Of a DNA stretch of 64,000 nt, positions 53,295 to 61,901 are shown piece by piece. A model generated the notes under the pieces. That model worked only from the letters and a program-made list of their open reading frames with translations. It was not told the origin of the DNA and ran no database searches. The stretch's first letter is position 1, and every line of letters begins with the position of its first letter. Source of the stretch: G020354785 sp964534745 (GTDB lineage: Bacteria; Bacteroidota; Bacteroidia; Bacteroidales; UBA10428). The stretch is taken from NCBI GenBank assembly GCA_964534745.1, contig CAZHQW010000001.1:1-64000 (forward strand), given 5' to 3'. Position numbers and translations under genes: made by a program.

Positions 53295-54293
53295 ATGGAG
53301 AGTTTCCAGATATCTTTAACCGATTGGCAAAAGGCTTTACAGAAATTAAGTGATTCATATCAGGTATATGCGGCCGTTAGTAACGGGAATAGTATTGATT
53401 ATGAGATAGTTGACAGTGAGAATATAAAGGACATAATATATAACACACCAAAGCCTGCCACCCCCCTTAAAAGTTTCTTCCTGCCTGTAAAGGAAAATGT
53501 AGTTATTAATAAAAAATTTCACAAAAAAAATCTGATTATAGGTGTCCCTTCATGTGATCTGGCAGGAGTGAGCTTGCTTGATGAGATATATCTTGATAAA
53601 GATTTTGTTGATCCTTATTATAAAAATGCCAGGGATAACTCAATTCTGATCGGAACGGACTGCCTGTCGGTACAGCAGCATTGTCATTGTACTTCATACG
53701 GGATTAATCCCTATCCCGAGAAGAACAATGATTTATCATTAATCTCATTGAACGGCACAATTTTTATTTTTTTAAATACGGAAAAGGGAGCAGAGATTGT
53801 GGCGGGGATAAAAGAAGTAGCTGCCGTTCAGGAAATAAGCAATGAGAACATTAAAGCAATACGGGATAAGAGGGAGGCTGTTAAAAAGCAGCTTAAAAGC
53901 AATAATAACAAATTGCCCGATTACAGGGAAACAGGTAAACTAATAGGGAAATCAAAGGATTCAATTTGGGAAAAATATGCAAAGACATGTGTTTCCTGCG
54001 GAGCCTGCGCCACTATCTGTCCCACCTGTACGTGCTTTATCCTTCTGGACAGGCCTGAATTTGAGAAAGTCAGGCAGCTTGATGCCTGCCAGTACCCGGG
54101 ATTTGAAAAAACTGCAGGCGGAGAAGATCCGCTGGGTAAGAAATTTGTCAGGTTCAGGAACCGCTATCTGTGCAAATATGTCTGGAAACCGGCAAAATTT
54201 GAATCAATTGCATGCACAGGATGCGGAAGATGTATAGAATCGTGTATAGGTAGTATAAATAAGAACGAATTATTTATCGAGTTAGCAAAATAA
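53295..54293 (+). CDS. 4Fe-4S electron-transfer subunit, sulfhydrogenase beta (HydB)/AsrA-like
   Basis: 332 aa soluble protein. N-terminal domain with FFLPVKENV and LIIGVPSCDLAGVSLLD, then TDCLSVQQHCHCTSYGIN, followed by two ferredoxin-type cysteine sets CVSCGACATICPTCTC (about 232-247) and CTGCGRCIESC (about 306-316). This is the plan of the beta subunit of archaeal sulfhydrogenase and of anaerobic sulfite reductase subunit A. It would pass electrons between the flavin subunit at 54311 and the hydrogenase. First gene of the operon. Confidence 0.88.
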   Translation: MESFQISLTDWQKALQKLSDSYQVYAAVSNGNSIDYEIVDSENIKDIIYNTPKPATPLKSFFLPVKENVVINKKFHKKNLIIGVPSCDLAGVSLLDEIYLDKDFVDPYYKNARDNSILIGTDCLSVQQHCHCTSYGINPYPEKNNDLSLISLNGTIFIFLNTEKGAEIVAGIKEVAAVQEISNENIKAIRDKREAVKKQLKSNNNKLPDYRETGKLIGKSKDSIWEKYAKTCVSCGACATICPTCTCFILLDRPEFEKVRQLDACQYPGFEKTAGGEDPLGKKFVRFRNRYLCKYVWKPAKFESIACTGCGRCIESCIGSINKNELFIELAK

Positions 54294-54310
54294 AATAAAA
54301 ATCTGTAACA

Positions 54311-55135
54311 GTGGCAGATAAAGCAAGTTTATACAGACCTCTTAAAGCCAGAGTAGATAAGGTTATAACCGAATCACCGACAATTAAAACCCTGGTCCTT
54401 ATTCCTGAATCAGAGTTTTCATTTAAGACAGGTGAATTTATTGAACTGACACTTAACGGTTATGGCGAGGCTCCTTTCACACCTTCATCATCACCTTTGG
54501 AGACCAGGAGGCTTGAAGTTACGGTTATGAAAACAGGCTATGTTACAAATAAAATACATGAACTAAAGCCGGGCGAGGTTGTCGGGATAAGGGGACCCTT
54601 CGGGAGGGGTTATCCCATTGAAAAGTTTTACGGGAAGGAGATAGTTATTGTGGGAGGCGGCTGTGGTTTTGCTCCTATACGCTCATTGCTTTATAACCTG
54701 ATAGCAATAAAGGAAAAATTCGAGAAAGTTATACTATGTTATGGATCAAAAACACCGGAAGAGTGTATTTATAAGCCTTTTGTTGATGAATTGAGAAGAA
54801 CAGAAAGATTTGAAGTATACCGTAGCGTTGATAGGGCCGATGAGGGATGGACAGAAAAAGAAGGAGTTGTTACCATACTGCTTGAGGATCTCAAGATGAA
54901 TATAAAGAATTCTGTGGCAGTAGTATGCGGACCACCTGTTATGATGAAGTTCGGGACTTTGAAATTACTGGAAATGGGTTATCCTGAAAGTGACATTTAT
55001 CTGTCAATGGAAAAGAATATGTCATGCGGACTGGGTAAATGCGGACATTGTATGATGGGCAAATATTATGTTTGCAAGGACGGACCTGTTTTTACATATG
55101 AAGAAATTAAAAATGAACCGGATATCTGGTTATAA
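54311..55135 (+). CDS. FAD/NAD(P)-binding subunit, sulfhydrogenase gamma (HydG)/AsrB-like
   Basis: 274 aa with a GTG start. Ferredoxin-reductase fold: FAD domain with FKTGEFIELTLNG and the PFTPSSSP flavin motif (about 38-65), NAD(P) domain with GGGCGFAPIRSLLYNL and CGPPVMM, and a C-terminal 2Fe-2S site with MSCGLGKCGHCMMGKYYVCKD (about 236-256). Oxidises or reduces NAD(P)H; with the beta-type subunit it forms the diaphorase half of sulfhydrogenases. Here it is linked to a membrane hydrogenase instead of the soluble one. Confidence 0.9.
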   Translation: MADKASLYRPLKARVDKVITESPTIKTLVLIPESEFSFKTGEFIELTLNGYGEAPFTPSSSPLETRRLEVTVMKTGYVTNKIHELKPGEVVGIRGPFGRGYPIEKFYGKEIVIVGGGCGFAPIRSLLYNLIAIKEKFEKVILCYGSKTPEECIYKPFVDELRRTERFEVYRSVDRADEGWTEKEGVVTILLEDLKMNIKNSVAVVCGPPVMMKFGTLKLLEMGYPESDIYLSMEKNMSCGLGKCGHCMMGKYYVCKDGPVFTYEEIKNEPDIWL

Positions 55136-55149
55136 ATCAATAATGGACT

Positions 55150-55620
55150 ATGAGCAAAAAGGTATTGATTGATTTGTACAAGTTAAGGAATTTGGATGAC
55201 TGCAAAGTTGAGGCTGTTTATAAGACAAGTCCCAATGACAAGTCCTTCAAAACAATAAGGGAGCTTGCCACATTTCAGTTTACATGCCGCAGATGCGATA
55301 ATGCCCCCTGTATTAATGCCTGTCCGGCCGATGCACTTGAAAAAGACAAAAACGGGGTTGTTGTCAGGGCAGTTAATCTTTGTATAAGATGCAAATCATG
55401 TATCACTATTTGTCCCTTTGGCACTTTAATGGACGATTTGTTCCAGGTCAAAACATCCGGTTACCGGTATATGAACCTATCTGACGATTCGGAGCTGGAG
55501 AAATTTGCAGCTGCATATCCTGATGATATCGCAAGTATTGTTGACATGGATGAAGATCCGGCTAAGAATATATATAAATTAAACGATAAAATATTAGTTA
55601 AAGAATATATTTGGGAATAA
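55150..55620 (+). CDS. two-[4Fe-4S] ferredoxin-like subunit
   Basis: 156 aa. Two complete cluster motifs: C46/C49/C54/C58 (CRRCDNAPCINACP) and C78/C81/C84/C88 (CIRCKSCITICP). The tail (about 95-156) is acidic and has no match I know. The pattern resembles the HycB/CooF type more than the MbhN/NuoI type. It probably connects the diaphorase pair to the hydrogenase small subunit. 14 nt after the gamma-type gene, 4 nt before the next. Confidence 0.85.
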   Translation: MSKKVLIDLYKLRNLDDCKVEAVYKTSPNDKSFKTIRELATFQFTCRRCDNAPCINACPADALEKDKNGVVVRAVNLCIRCKSCITICPFGTLMDDLFQVKTSGYRYMNLSDDSELEKFAAAYPDDIASIVDMDEDPAKNIYKLNDKILVKEYIWE

Positions 55621-55624
55621 CAAA

Positions 55625-56557
55625 ATGCTAAAAGATTTATTTTACTATTTGATATATCCGGGCTTTCTTTTCGTAGCTGTAATTGGAGGATTTCTGTCGT
55701 TTTTCGACAGAAAGATTACAGCCTGGGTTCAGTTCAGGAAAGGACCACCTATACTGCAGCCGTTTTATGATTTTTTTAAACTCCTGCTGGTGAAAGAAAC
55801 TATTGTTCCTGCCAAGGGTTCAAGAATAACATTCTTGCTGGCTCCGGTATTTTCTCTTTTTGGAGCTATAGTGTCAAGTGTATTAATTTTTATGCCCCTG
55901 CTTGGTATTAAAACAGGTTTTGCAGGTGATGTTATTGTTATTTTCTACTTGCTTACTATTCCTTCACTGGCATATATTATCGGGGCGCTGGCATCGGGAA
56001 ATCCGTTGGCATCAATAGGGGCTTCAAGAGAAATGAAGCTAATACTGAGCTATGAGCTGTCGTTTTTACTTGTACTGATTGCCATAATAATTAAGGGTGG
56101 TATGAGCATAAGCCTCTATGATATTATTAACGCTCAGAATACCGGTAATGCATTTATTGGAAGCATATCGGGAGTAATATTATTTATAGTGGCAATTTTC
56201 TGCCTGCAGGCAAAACTGGGACTCGTACCTTTTGATATGGCCGAAGCAGAAACGGAGATTAACCACGGTTCGTTTATCGAATATTCAGGTACTCCCTACG
56301 CTCTCATAAAGCTCACAAAATATATAATGTTGTTTACATTACCTGCATTTGTAATAGCACTGTTTATGAAGGGATTTAATCTCACAGGTATAGGTATTTT
56401 GTGGACAATATTAAAAGTTCTGGCAGTTGTTCTGATATTAACACTTATCAGGAACACAAATCCAAGGGTTAGAATTGGCCAGGCTATGAGGTTCTTTTTT
56501 ATATGGATGAACCTTCTGGCCATTATTGCTATTATTTTGATTTTTTTAGGATATTAA
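55625..56557 (+). CDS. mbhM: membrane anchor subunit, NuoH/MbhM-like
   Basis: 310 aa with about eight membrane helices. Seen: FFDRKITAWVQFRKGPPILQPFYDFFKLL near the N-terminus, the complex I subunit-1 signature, and the conserved loop LVPFDMAEAETEINHGSFIEYSG (about 202-224) with the acidic residues at the quinone/ion-channel entry of the family. It joins the hydrogenase core to the ion-translocating arm. Confidence 0.93.
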   Translation: MLKDLFYYLIYPGFLFVAVIGGFLSFFDRKITAWVQFRKGPPILQPFYDFFKLLLVKETIVPAKGSRITFLLAPVFSLFGAIVSSVLIFMPLLGIKTGFAGDVIVIFYLLTIPSLAYIIGALASGNPLASIGASREMKLILSYELSFLLVLIAIIIKGGMSISLYDIINAQNTGNAFIGSISGVILFIVAIFCLQAKLGLVPFDMAEAETEINHGSFIEYSGTPYALIKLTKYIMLFTLPAFVIALFMKGFNLTGIGILWTILKVLAVVLILTLIRNTNPRVRIGQAMRFFFIWMNLLAIIAIILIFLGY

Positions 56558-56569
56558 AATTTAAAAAAA

Positions 56570-56980
56570 TTGGGATTTAAAGACTTTTGTTTCAAAAAAT
56601 CGCTTTTTTTGTTTCACTTCGGTGGAGCATCCTGCAATAACTGTGATATTGAGATACTTGACTGCCTTACACCGCGCTATGATGTTGAGAGGTTTGGAAT
56701 GCAGCTGGTGGGTAGCATAAGGCATGCAGATGTTTTGCTTGTTAACGGTTCCATTAACAGGAAAGATAAGGTGAGACTGCTTGAACTCTATGAACAGGCG
56801 CCGAAGCCAATAATTGTTATTGCAATAGGAGCATGTGGCTGTACAGGAGGGATATTTGCCGAAGGCAATGTTAATGCCGGTCCGGTTGATAAGATCATTC
56901 CCGTAGATGCCTATATTCCGGGATGCCCTCCAAAACCCGAAGCTATACTGGCAGGAATAGTTAAGCTTCTTAAGAAATAA
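56570..56980 (+). CDS. mbhJ: [NiFe] hydrogenase small subunit, MbhJ/EchC-like
   Basis: 136 aa from a TTG start at 56570, no ATG nearby. NuoB-type [4Fe-4S] site with Cys22 and Cys25 (SCNNCDIEILD), Cys89 (GACGCTGG) and Cys119 (PGCPPKPE), which together match the proximal cluster next to the NiFe centre in group 4 enzymes. Compact length is typical. Precedes the NuoC-like gene by 17 nt. Confidence 0.92.
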   Translation: MGFKDFCFKKSLFLFHFGGASCNNCDIEILDCLTPRYDVERFGMQLVGSIRHADVLLVNGSINRKDKVRLLELYEQAPKPIIVIAIGACGCTGGIFAEGNVNAGPVDKIIPVDAYIPGCPPKPEAILAGIVKLLKK

Positions 56981-56997
56981 TATAAGAATTTAGTTAG

Positions 56998-57435
56998 ATG
57001 GCATTAATAAAAGAAATAGAAAGCATAAATAAAAATTTCAGGGAAGAGATAATCGAAACCGAAATAAAAAGTGCGAAAAGGGCTACGGTTACAATAAATA
57101 AGGATGCACTTACAAGAGCTGCGGATTATTTATTCAATAAGTTGAAATTAAGATTTATTATTGCTTCAGCCCTGCATACAAAAAGGGGATTTGAAATTTA
57201 TTATCACTTTAGCAATGATTTAACCGGACTGGTAATAAACCTGCATGTGATTTTACCAAAAGAAAAACCGGAGATAAAAACCCTGACATCATTATTTGAA
57301 GCAGCAAACTGGATAGAACGTGAAATGCATGAAATTCTGGGCATAAACTTCATTGGGCACCCTAACCTTGAGAAACTTATTTCTGAAGGTAACTGGGCGA
57401 AAGGAGTTTATCCGTACAGGCATGAGGACTTATAA
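56998..57435 (+). CDS. mbhK: NuoC/MbhK-like subunit (30-kDa complex I family)
   Basis: 145 aa. Ends with the family signature FEAANWIEREMHEILGINFIGHPNLEKL (about 99-126) and a short YPYRHEDL tail. It carries no metal site and packs against the large subunit. The 10-nt spacer to the large subunit start at 57446 points to coupling. Confidence 0.9.
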   Translation: MALIKEIESINKNFREEIIETEIKSAKRATVTINKDALTRAADYLFNKLKLRFIIASALHTKRGFEIYYHFSNDLTGLVINLHVILPKEKPEIKTLTSLFEAANWIEREMHEILGINFIGHPNLEKLISEGNWAKGVYPYRHEDL

Positions 57436-57445
57436 AGCAAAAAAG

Positions 57446-58633
57446 ATGAGCAAAATAATACCAATAGGACCATATCATCCGCTTCAGGAAGAACCTGAAC
57501 TTTTCAAGTTGTATTGCGATGGTGAAGTAGTTAAGGATATTAAGTGGGAAACAGGTTATAATCACAGAGGTATTGAAAAATTAAGCGAATCAAAAACTTT
57601 TGACCAGGTTTTTTTCCTTGTTGAGAGAATTTGCGGTATATGCTCCACTTCCCATCCCTTTGCTTTCGCAAACTGCATGGAGGAGATTGGTAACATAGAA
57701 ATACCGGACAGGGCCAAATATATCCGCAGTATAATCGGAGAACTGGAAAGAATACACAGCCACTTGTTATGGGTGGGTCTGGCAGGTCATTTTCTCGGGT
57801 ATAATACTGTTTTTATGTGGGCATGGAAATACAGGGAACCTATTCTGGACCTGTTTGAGATCATTACAGGTAACAGGAACAGCTATGCCATGTTTAAAAT
57901 AGGAGGCGTACGGAGAGATATTGAAGGGAATAAAATACCCTTAATAAAAAAAATAATGGATTCTTTCAGGAAAAAGAATAATCTGTTAATAGGCGCAGTA
58001 ATGGATGACCCTGTTATACATGCAAGAACAAAGGGGGTCGGTATATTAACAAAGGAAGATATTATTAATTTCGGGGCAGTAGGTCCCACGGCCAGGGCTT
58101 CCGACGTAGCCATAGACGTGCGTAAGGATGATCCCTATGCTGCTTATCCCCTGATTAACTGGAAGGTTATCACTGCCAAGGGATGCGATGTTTTTGCAAA
58201 GGCCGAGGTCAGGCTCCTGGAAATGGATGAATCAATAAACATAATCGAACAGTGCCTTGAAGGGCTAAAGAAAACAAAGGAAGGAGATATAGCCGCAAAG
58301 GTTAAGGAGATACCCGAGGGATATGGTACGGGGCACGCTGAAGCCCCCAGGGGTGAAGTATTCCATTTTGTCAAAACAAACGGTTCCAGCTATCCGGAGA
58401 GGCATAAAGTGAGGGCTCCCAGCTATGTGAACATAGCAACCTTTAAAAAGTCCTGTGTGGGACAGACGATATCTGATGCCACAATTTCCCTGGCAGCCGT
58501 TGATCCTTGTTATTGCTGTACTGAAAGGATGGCTTATGCTTATGATTATACTACGGGTAAAAAGATCCTTAATGGTGAAGACATATTAAAGCTTTCACAT
58601 AAGAAAACCCAGGAAATAAGACAAAAGTTGTAA
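57446..58633 (+). CDS. mbhL: [NiFe] hydrogenase large subunit, MbhL/EchE-like (group 4)
   Basis: 395 aa from the ATG at 57446 (MSKIIPIGPYHPLQEEPE), the family start; an upstream GTG-type start at 57353 would overlap the NuoC-like gene by 83 bp. The NiFe-ligating pairs are intact: RICGICSTSH with Cys63/Cys66 and DPCYCCTER with Cys355/Cys358, showing a true hydrogenase and not a NuoD. The middle cysteine of DPCYCC is an addition to the usual DPCxSC. HydF-type maturation genes are not in the window. Produces or consumes H2 at the cytosolic face of the membrane. Confidence 0.94.
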   Translation: MSKIIPIGPYHPLQEEPELFKLYCDGEVVKDIKWETGYNHRGIEKLSESKTFDQVFFLVERICGICSTSHPFAFANCMEEIGNIEIPDRAKYIRSIIGELERIHSHLLWVGLAGHFLGYNTVFMWAWKYREPILDLFEIITGNRNSYAMFKIGGVRRDIEGNKIPLIKKIMDSFRKKNNLLIGAVMDDPVIHARTKGVGILTKEDIINFGAVGPTARASDVAIDVRKDDPYAAYPLINWKVITAKGCDVFAKAEVRLLEMDESINIIEQCLEGLKKTKEGDIAAKVKEIPEGYGTGHAEAPRGEVFHFVKTNGSSYPERHKVRAPSYVNIATFKKSCVGQTISDATISLAAVDPCYCCTERMAYAYDYTTGKKILNGEDILKLSHKKTQEIRQKL

Positions 58634-58643
58634 TTCTTATAAA

Positions 58644-60533
58644 ATGAACGATATTATATTGAATAATTCATGCGTCCCTGTTATAATAATGGTAATAGCA
58701 GTACCTATCCTTGCCGGTATTGTTTTGTTTGTGTTACCTGAAAAAATAAAAACAGTTAAAGGCATAATATCACTTATCATTGCTGCATTTGCCCTTTATC
58801 TTTCATATATCATTTTTACCGCGCAGGGTCTTTCGGGAACCTATATAATTGAAGGCGCTGCAACGGGAAATAATGCAATGAATGCACTTTTTGAAGGTCT
58901 TGGCAAGTATACGGTATATAATATCGACAGCCTTAGCAAACTGATTACACTGCTGATAGGATTTTTCGGAATTATAATTGTTGTCTATTCACTGGTTTAT
59001 ATCAATAAAGCCAGGGGTATACATAATTACTACCCTTATGTTCTTATTACCCTGGGATCATCATATGGTGCAGTACTTGCGGACAATCTTATTCTATTTG
59101 TCATTTTCTGGGGTATCCTTGCTGTTACCTGCTATAAATTAATCAGGGGCTATGATGATGAGAGCTCGGCTGCTGCAAAGAAGACACTGGTAATAATAGG
59201 AGCATCCGATGGGATAATGCTTCTGGGAATAGGTATTATCTGGAAGATTACGGGCTCGATCAACATGTCTGAATTAAGCATAAATACAACAGATGCAATC
59301 AGGAATATAGCATTCATCACTCTCCTTATTGCCAGTTTCACAAAGGCAGGGGCTATTCCTTTTCATACATGGATTCCTGACTATGTAAAAAAAGCACCGG
59401 CATCCTCCTCAGCATATCTGCCGGCATCACTTGATAAACTTCTGGGTATCTATTTCCTGGCAAGGATATGCAATGATGTATTTATACTGAATCAATGGCT
59501 GAGACTAGTAATAATAATTATTGGTGTTTCAACGATAATAATTGCCGTAATGATGGCCCTTGTCCAGCATAACTATAAGAAACTGCTTGGTTACCATGCG
59601 GTATCACAGGTAGGATATATGGTAACGGGACTGGGACTGGGGACTCCTCTGGGGATTATCGGAGGCCTTTTTCATATGATGAACCACGCACTTTACAAGA
59701 GTGGCTTATTCCTTGTTGCAGGAAGCATAGAAAAGAGAACAGGGGAGGAAGATCTGGACAATATCAGCGGATTGTCAAAAGCAATGCCGATAACTTTTTT
59801 AACGGGACTTGTATTTGCCTTGTCAATCTCGGGGATTCCACCTTTTAACGGGTTTGCTTCCAAATGGACAATATACCAGGGTATTATTGATTTTGGCAAA
59901 AATCCGGGAGTCGCAAACCAGCTATGGATTATATGGCTTGCTTTGGCAGTAATAGGCTCTGCCTTAACACTGGCCAGCTTCATTAAGTTTATTTCAGGAG
60001 CATTCCTTGGCAGGAGAAGAGAAGAGCTGAAAGATGCAAGGGAGGTCAGTATATTGATGTGGCTGCCACAGGTTATCCTGGCTTTGCTTTGTATTGGACT
60101 TGGTGTGTTTGCCACAAATTATGTAATACCCAAGACTTTTATTCCGATTGCAGGGAAGTTTGAATACATAGGTTCCTGGAATTCAACCACTATTTCAATG
60201 CTTATTTTAATTTCAATAATCCTTGGTGTTCTTATATATCTTGCCGGCAATATGAAGAAGTTCCGTACCTCCGACAGTTTTATCGGGGGTGAAAAGTTCC
60301 AGGATGAGACAGGCTTTTCCGCGGTCGAATTTTATAACACCATTGCCAATCAGAAAATATTTTCATTTATCTATAAAAAAGCTGAAGATAAGTGGTTTGA
60401 TATATATGATATATCAAAGAATATTATAATGTGGCTGAATAAAAAAATTAGCCTGGCACATAACGGATTACTATCAAACTATGCTATCTGGATACTGGCC
60501 GGACTTATTATTATGTTATTGTTTTTAATTTAA
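58644..60533 (+). CDS. NuoL/MrpA N-terminal-type antiporter subunit
   Basis: 629 aa with about 14-16 membrane helices. Seen: the proton antiporter core with the FTKAGAIPFHTWIPD loop (about 229-243), LVQHNYKKLLGYHAVSQVGYM with the conserved lysines (about 309-329), HMMNHALYKSGLFLVAGS and LSISGIPPFNGFASKW. After the core a soluble loop and a final helix (about 610-629) follow. Together with the gene at 60557 it equals a split MrpA. It gives the complex one antiporter-type ion channel in addition to MrpD. Confidence 0.9.
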   Translation: MNDIILNNSCVPVIIMVIAVPILAGIVLFVLPEKIKTVKGIISLIIAAFALYLSYIIFTAQGLSGTYIIEGAATGNNAMNALFEGLGKYTVYNIDSLSKLITLLIGFFGIIIVVYSLVYINKARGIHNYYPYVLITLGSSYGAVLADNLILFVIFWGILAVTCYKLIRGYDDESSAAAKKTLVIIGASDGIMLLGIGIIWKITGSINMSELSINTTDAIRNIAFITLLIASFTKAGAIPFHTWIPDYVKKAPASSSAYLPASLDKLLGIYFLARICNDVFILNQWLRLVIIIIGVSTIIIAVMMALVQHNYKKLLGYHAVSQVGYMVTGLGLGTPLGIIGGLFHMMNHALYKSGLFLVAGSIEKRTGEEDLDNISGLSKAMPITFLTGLVFALSISGIPPFNGFASKWTIYQGIIDFGKNPGVANQLWIIWLALAVIGSALTLASFIKFISGAFLGRRREELKDAREVSILMWLPQVILALLCIGLGVFATNYVIPKTFIPIAGKFEYIGSWNSTTISMLILISIILGVLIYLAGNMKKFRTSDSFIGGEKFQDETGFSAVEFYNTIANQKIFSFIYKKAEDKWFDIYDISKNIIMWLNKKISLAHNGLLSNYAIWILAGLIIMLLFLI

Positions 60534-60556
60534 CTGATTTTGAAAATTAGAAGTAT

Positions 60557-61114
60557 ATGGAAATAACACTCTCAATAATAATTGTTTTTATGATATTGGG
60601 AGCAATTTATGCCCTTAATGCAAAAGATTTGCTGTCAGCACTAATTTCCTGCGGTATTGTCGGATACGGACTTGTCATCTGCTTCCTGCTTCTTCAAGCC
60701 CCGGATCTGGCAATAGTCCAGATTGTCGTAGAGACGATTACACTTGTTATAATGGTTGCCGTTGTCCTGAGCAGCAGCAGGGAAGAACTTAAGGAAAAAG
60801 CAGTGGTCACAGTGGACGGAGTGTCATATATTCATCAGAGGTATCTTATTAATGTTATCCTTGTAGTGGTCTTTGCCCTGTTTTTACTTTATTTTTTCAA
60901 GGAATCAATATATACTTTAAACCACCTGGGCGAGCACGTTACGAGAATGTCAACAGCATACATTGATAAAGCGGCACAGCAGACAGGGAGCGCCAATCTT
61001 GTAACCGGTGTTGTGTTCGATTTCAGGGGATATGATACTCTTGGTGAGGCAACCATACTTTTTACGGCAGTAATAGGTATATTAACCATCCTAAGAGCAA
61101 AAGGCAGAAAATAA
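60557..61114 (+). CDS. MbhD/E-like subunit (MrpA C-terminal part)
   Basis: 185 aa. N-terminal DUF4040 helices (MILGAIYALNAKDLLSALISCG, LQAPDLAIVQIVVETITLVIM) and a C-terminal MbhE-like part with TGSANLVTGVVFDFRGYDTLGEATILFTAVIGI. In Pyrococcus Mbh these are two separate proteins; in Mrp antiporters they are the C-terminus of MrpA. Here both are fused to each other but not to the NuoL-like gene. Confidence 0.88.
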   Translation: MEITLSIIIVFMILGAIYALNAKDLLSALISCGIVGYGLVICFLLLQAPDLAIVQIVVETITLVIMVAVVLSSSREELKEKAVVTVDGVSYIHQRYLINVILVVVFALFLLYFFKESIYTLNHLGEHVTRMSTAYIDKAAQQTGSANLVTGVVFDFRGYDTLGEATILFTAVIGILTILRAKGRK

Positions 61115-61126
61115 GAAAATAAAGCC

Positions 61127-61564
61127 ATGAAAGGAATGACTCCGATAGTAAAAAAGGTAACCCAGCTTGTTGTTGGGTTAATATTCCTGTACGGAATATA
61201 CATTATTACCCACGGCCATCTCACTCCGGGAGGAGGTTTTGCCGGGGGAGCAGTTATTGCAGGTTCATTTATCCTGCTGGTGCTTGCCTATGGCAGCGAT
61301 GTACTTAAATTAAGGAAAAGGGAAGAAGGATCATCAGTTGTTGAGAGCACAGGTATATTTATTTTCCTGGCACTGGCATTTGGAGCTTTATTCATAGGCA
61401 CCGGGATATTTTTTACCAATTACCTGCCCAAGGGAGTGATAGGCGAACTGGTCAGTGCAGGGACAATTCCTCTATATAACATTGCTGTTGGAATAGAGGT
61501 TGCAGCAGCATTGTTTACTATTTTTCTGGCATTGGTAATTTATAAAGAAGAGGTACTGAAATGA
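61127..61564 (+). CDS. mrpB: Mrp antiporter subunit B-like (MbhF)
   Basis: 145 aa, four membrane helices; signature YIITHGHLTPGGGFAGGAVIAGSFILLVLAYG (about 25-56) is the MnhB/MrpB domain. Overlaps the C subunit by 4 bp, ATGA. Confidence 0.93.
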   Translation: MKGMTPIVKKVTQLVVGLIFLYGIYIITHGHLTPGGGFAGGAVIAGSFILLVLAYGSDVLKLRKREEGSSVVESTGIFIFLALAFGALFIGTGIFFTNYLPKGVIGELVSAGTIPLYNIAVGIEVAAALFTIFLALVIYKEEVLK

Positions 61565-61899
61565 TAACTTATTTATTATGTTTTGTGTTGTTCCTGGTCG
61601 GACTTTTCGGAGTGCTGACCAAAAGGAATATTATTAAGATTGTAATCGGACTGATGATAATGGAGCTGAGCCTGTTCCTGTTTTTTGCTCTGATAGGCTA
61701 TGTTGATAGTGGTGTGGCCCCTATCATTGTTAAGAATATGGGAAAGGTAAAATTTGTAGATCCCCTGCCCCAGGCAATAGTACTGACGGCTATTGTAATC
61801 GGACTTGCTACAAATGCCATGCTGATGGCCATTGCAATAAGACTATACAAGAAATACAACACTTTTGATATAAGAAAAATAAATAGCTTAAAAGGATAA
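61561..61899 (+). CDS. mrpC: Mrp antiporter subunit C-like (MbhG, NuoK-like)
   Basis: 112 aa, three membrane helices. Seen: IIKIVIGLMIMELSLFLFFALIGY and DPLPQAIVLTAIVIGLATNAMLMAIAIRLY, the NuoK/MrpC core. The start overlaps mrpB. Confidence 0.93.
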   Translation: MITYLLCFVLFLVGLFGVLTKRNIIKIVIGLMIMELSLFLFFALIGYVDSGVAPIIVKNMGKVKFVDPLPQAIVLTAIVIGLATNAMLMAIAIRLYKKYNTFDIRKINSLKG

Positions 61900-61901
61900 T
61901 T

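Noticed and set aside
57353..57445. N-terminal extension of the hydrogenase large subunit
   Set aside because: It would overlap the NuoC-like gene by 83 bp; the ATG at 57446 gives the expected N-terminus.
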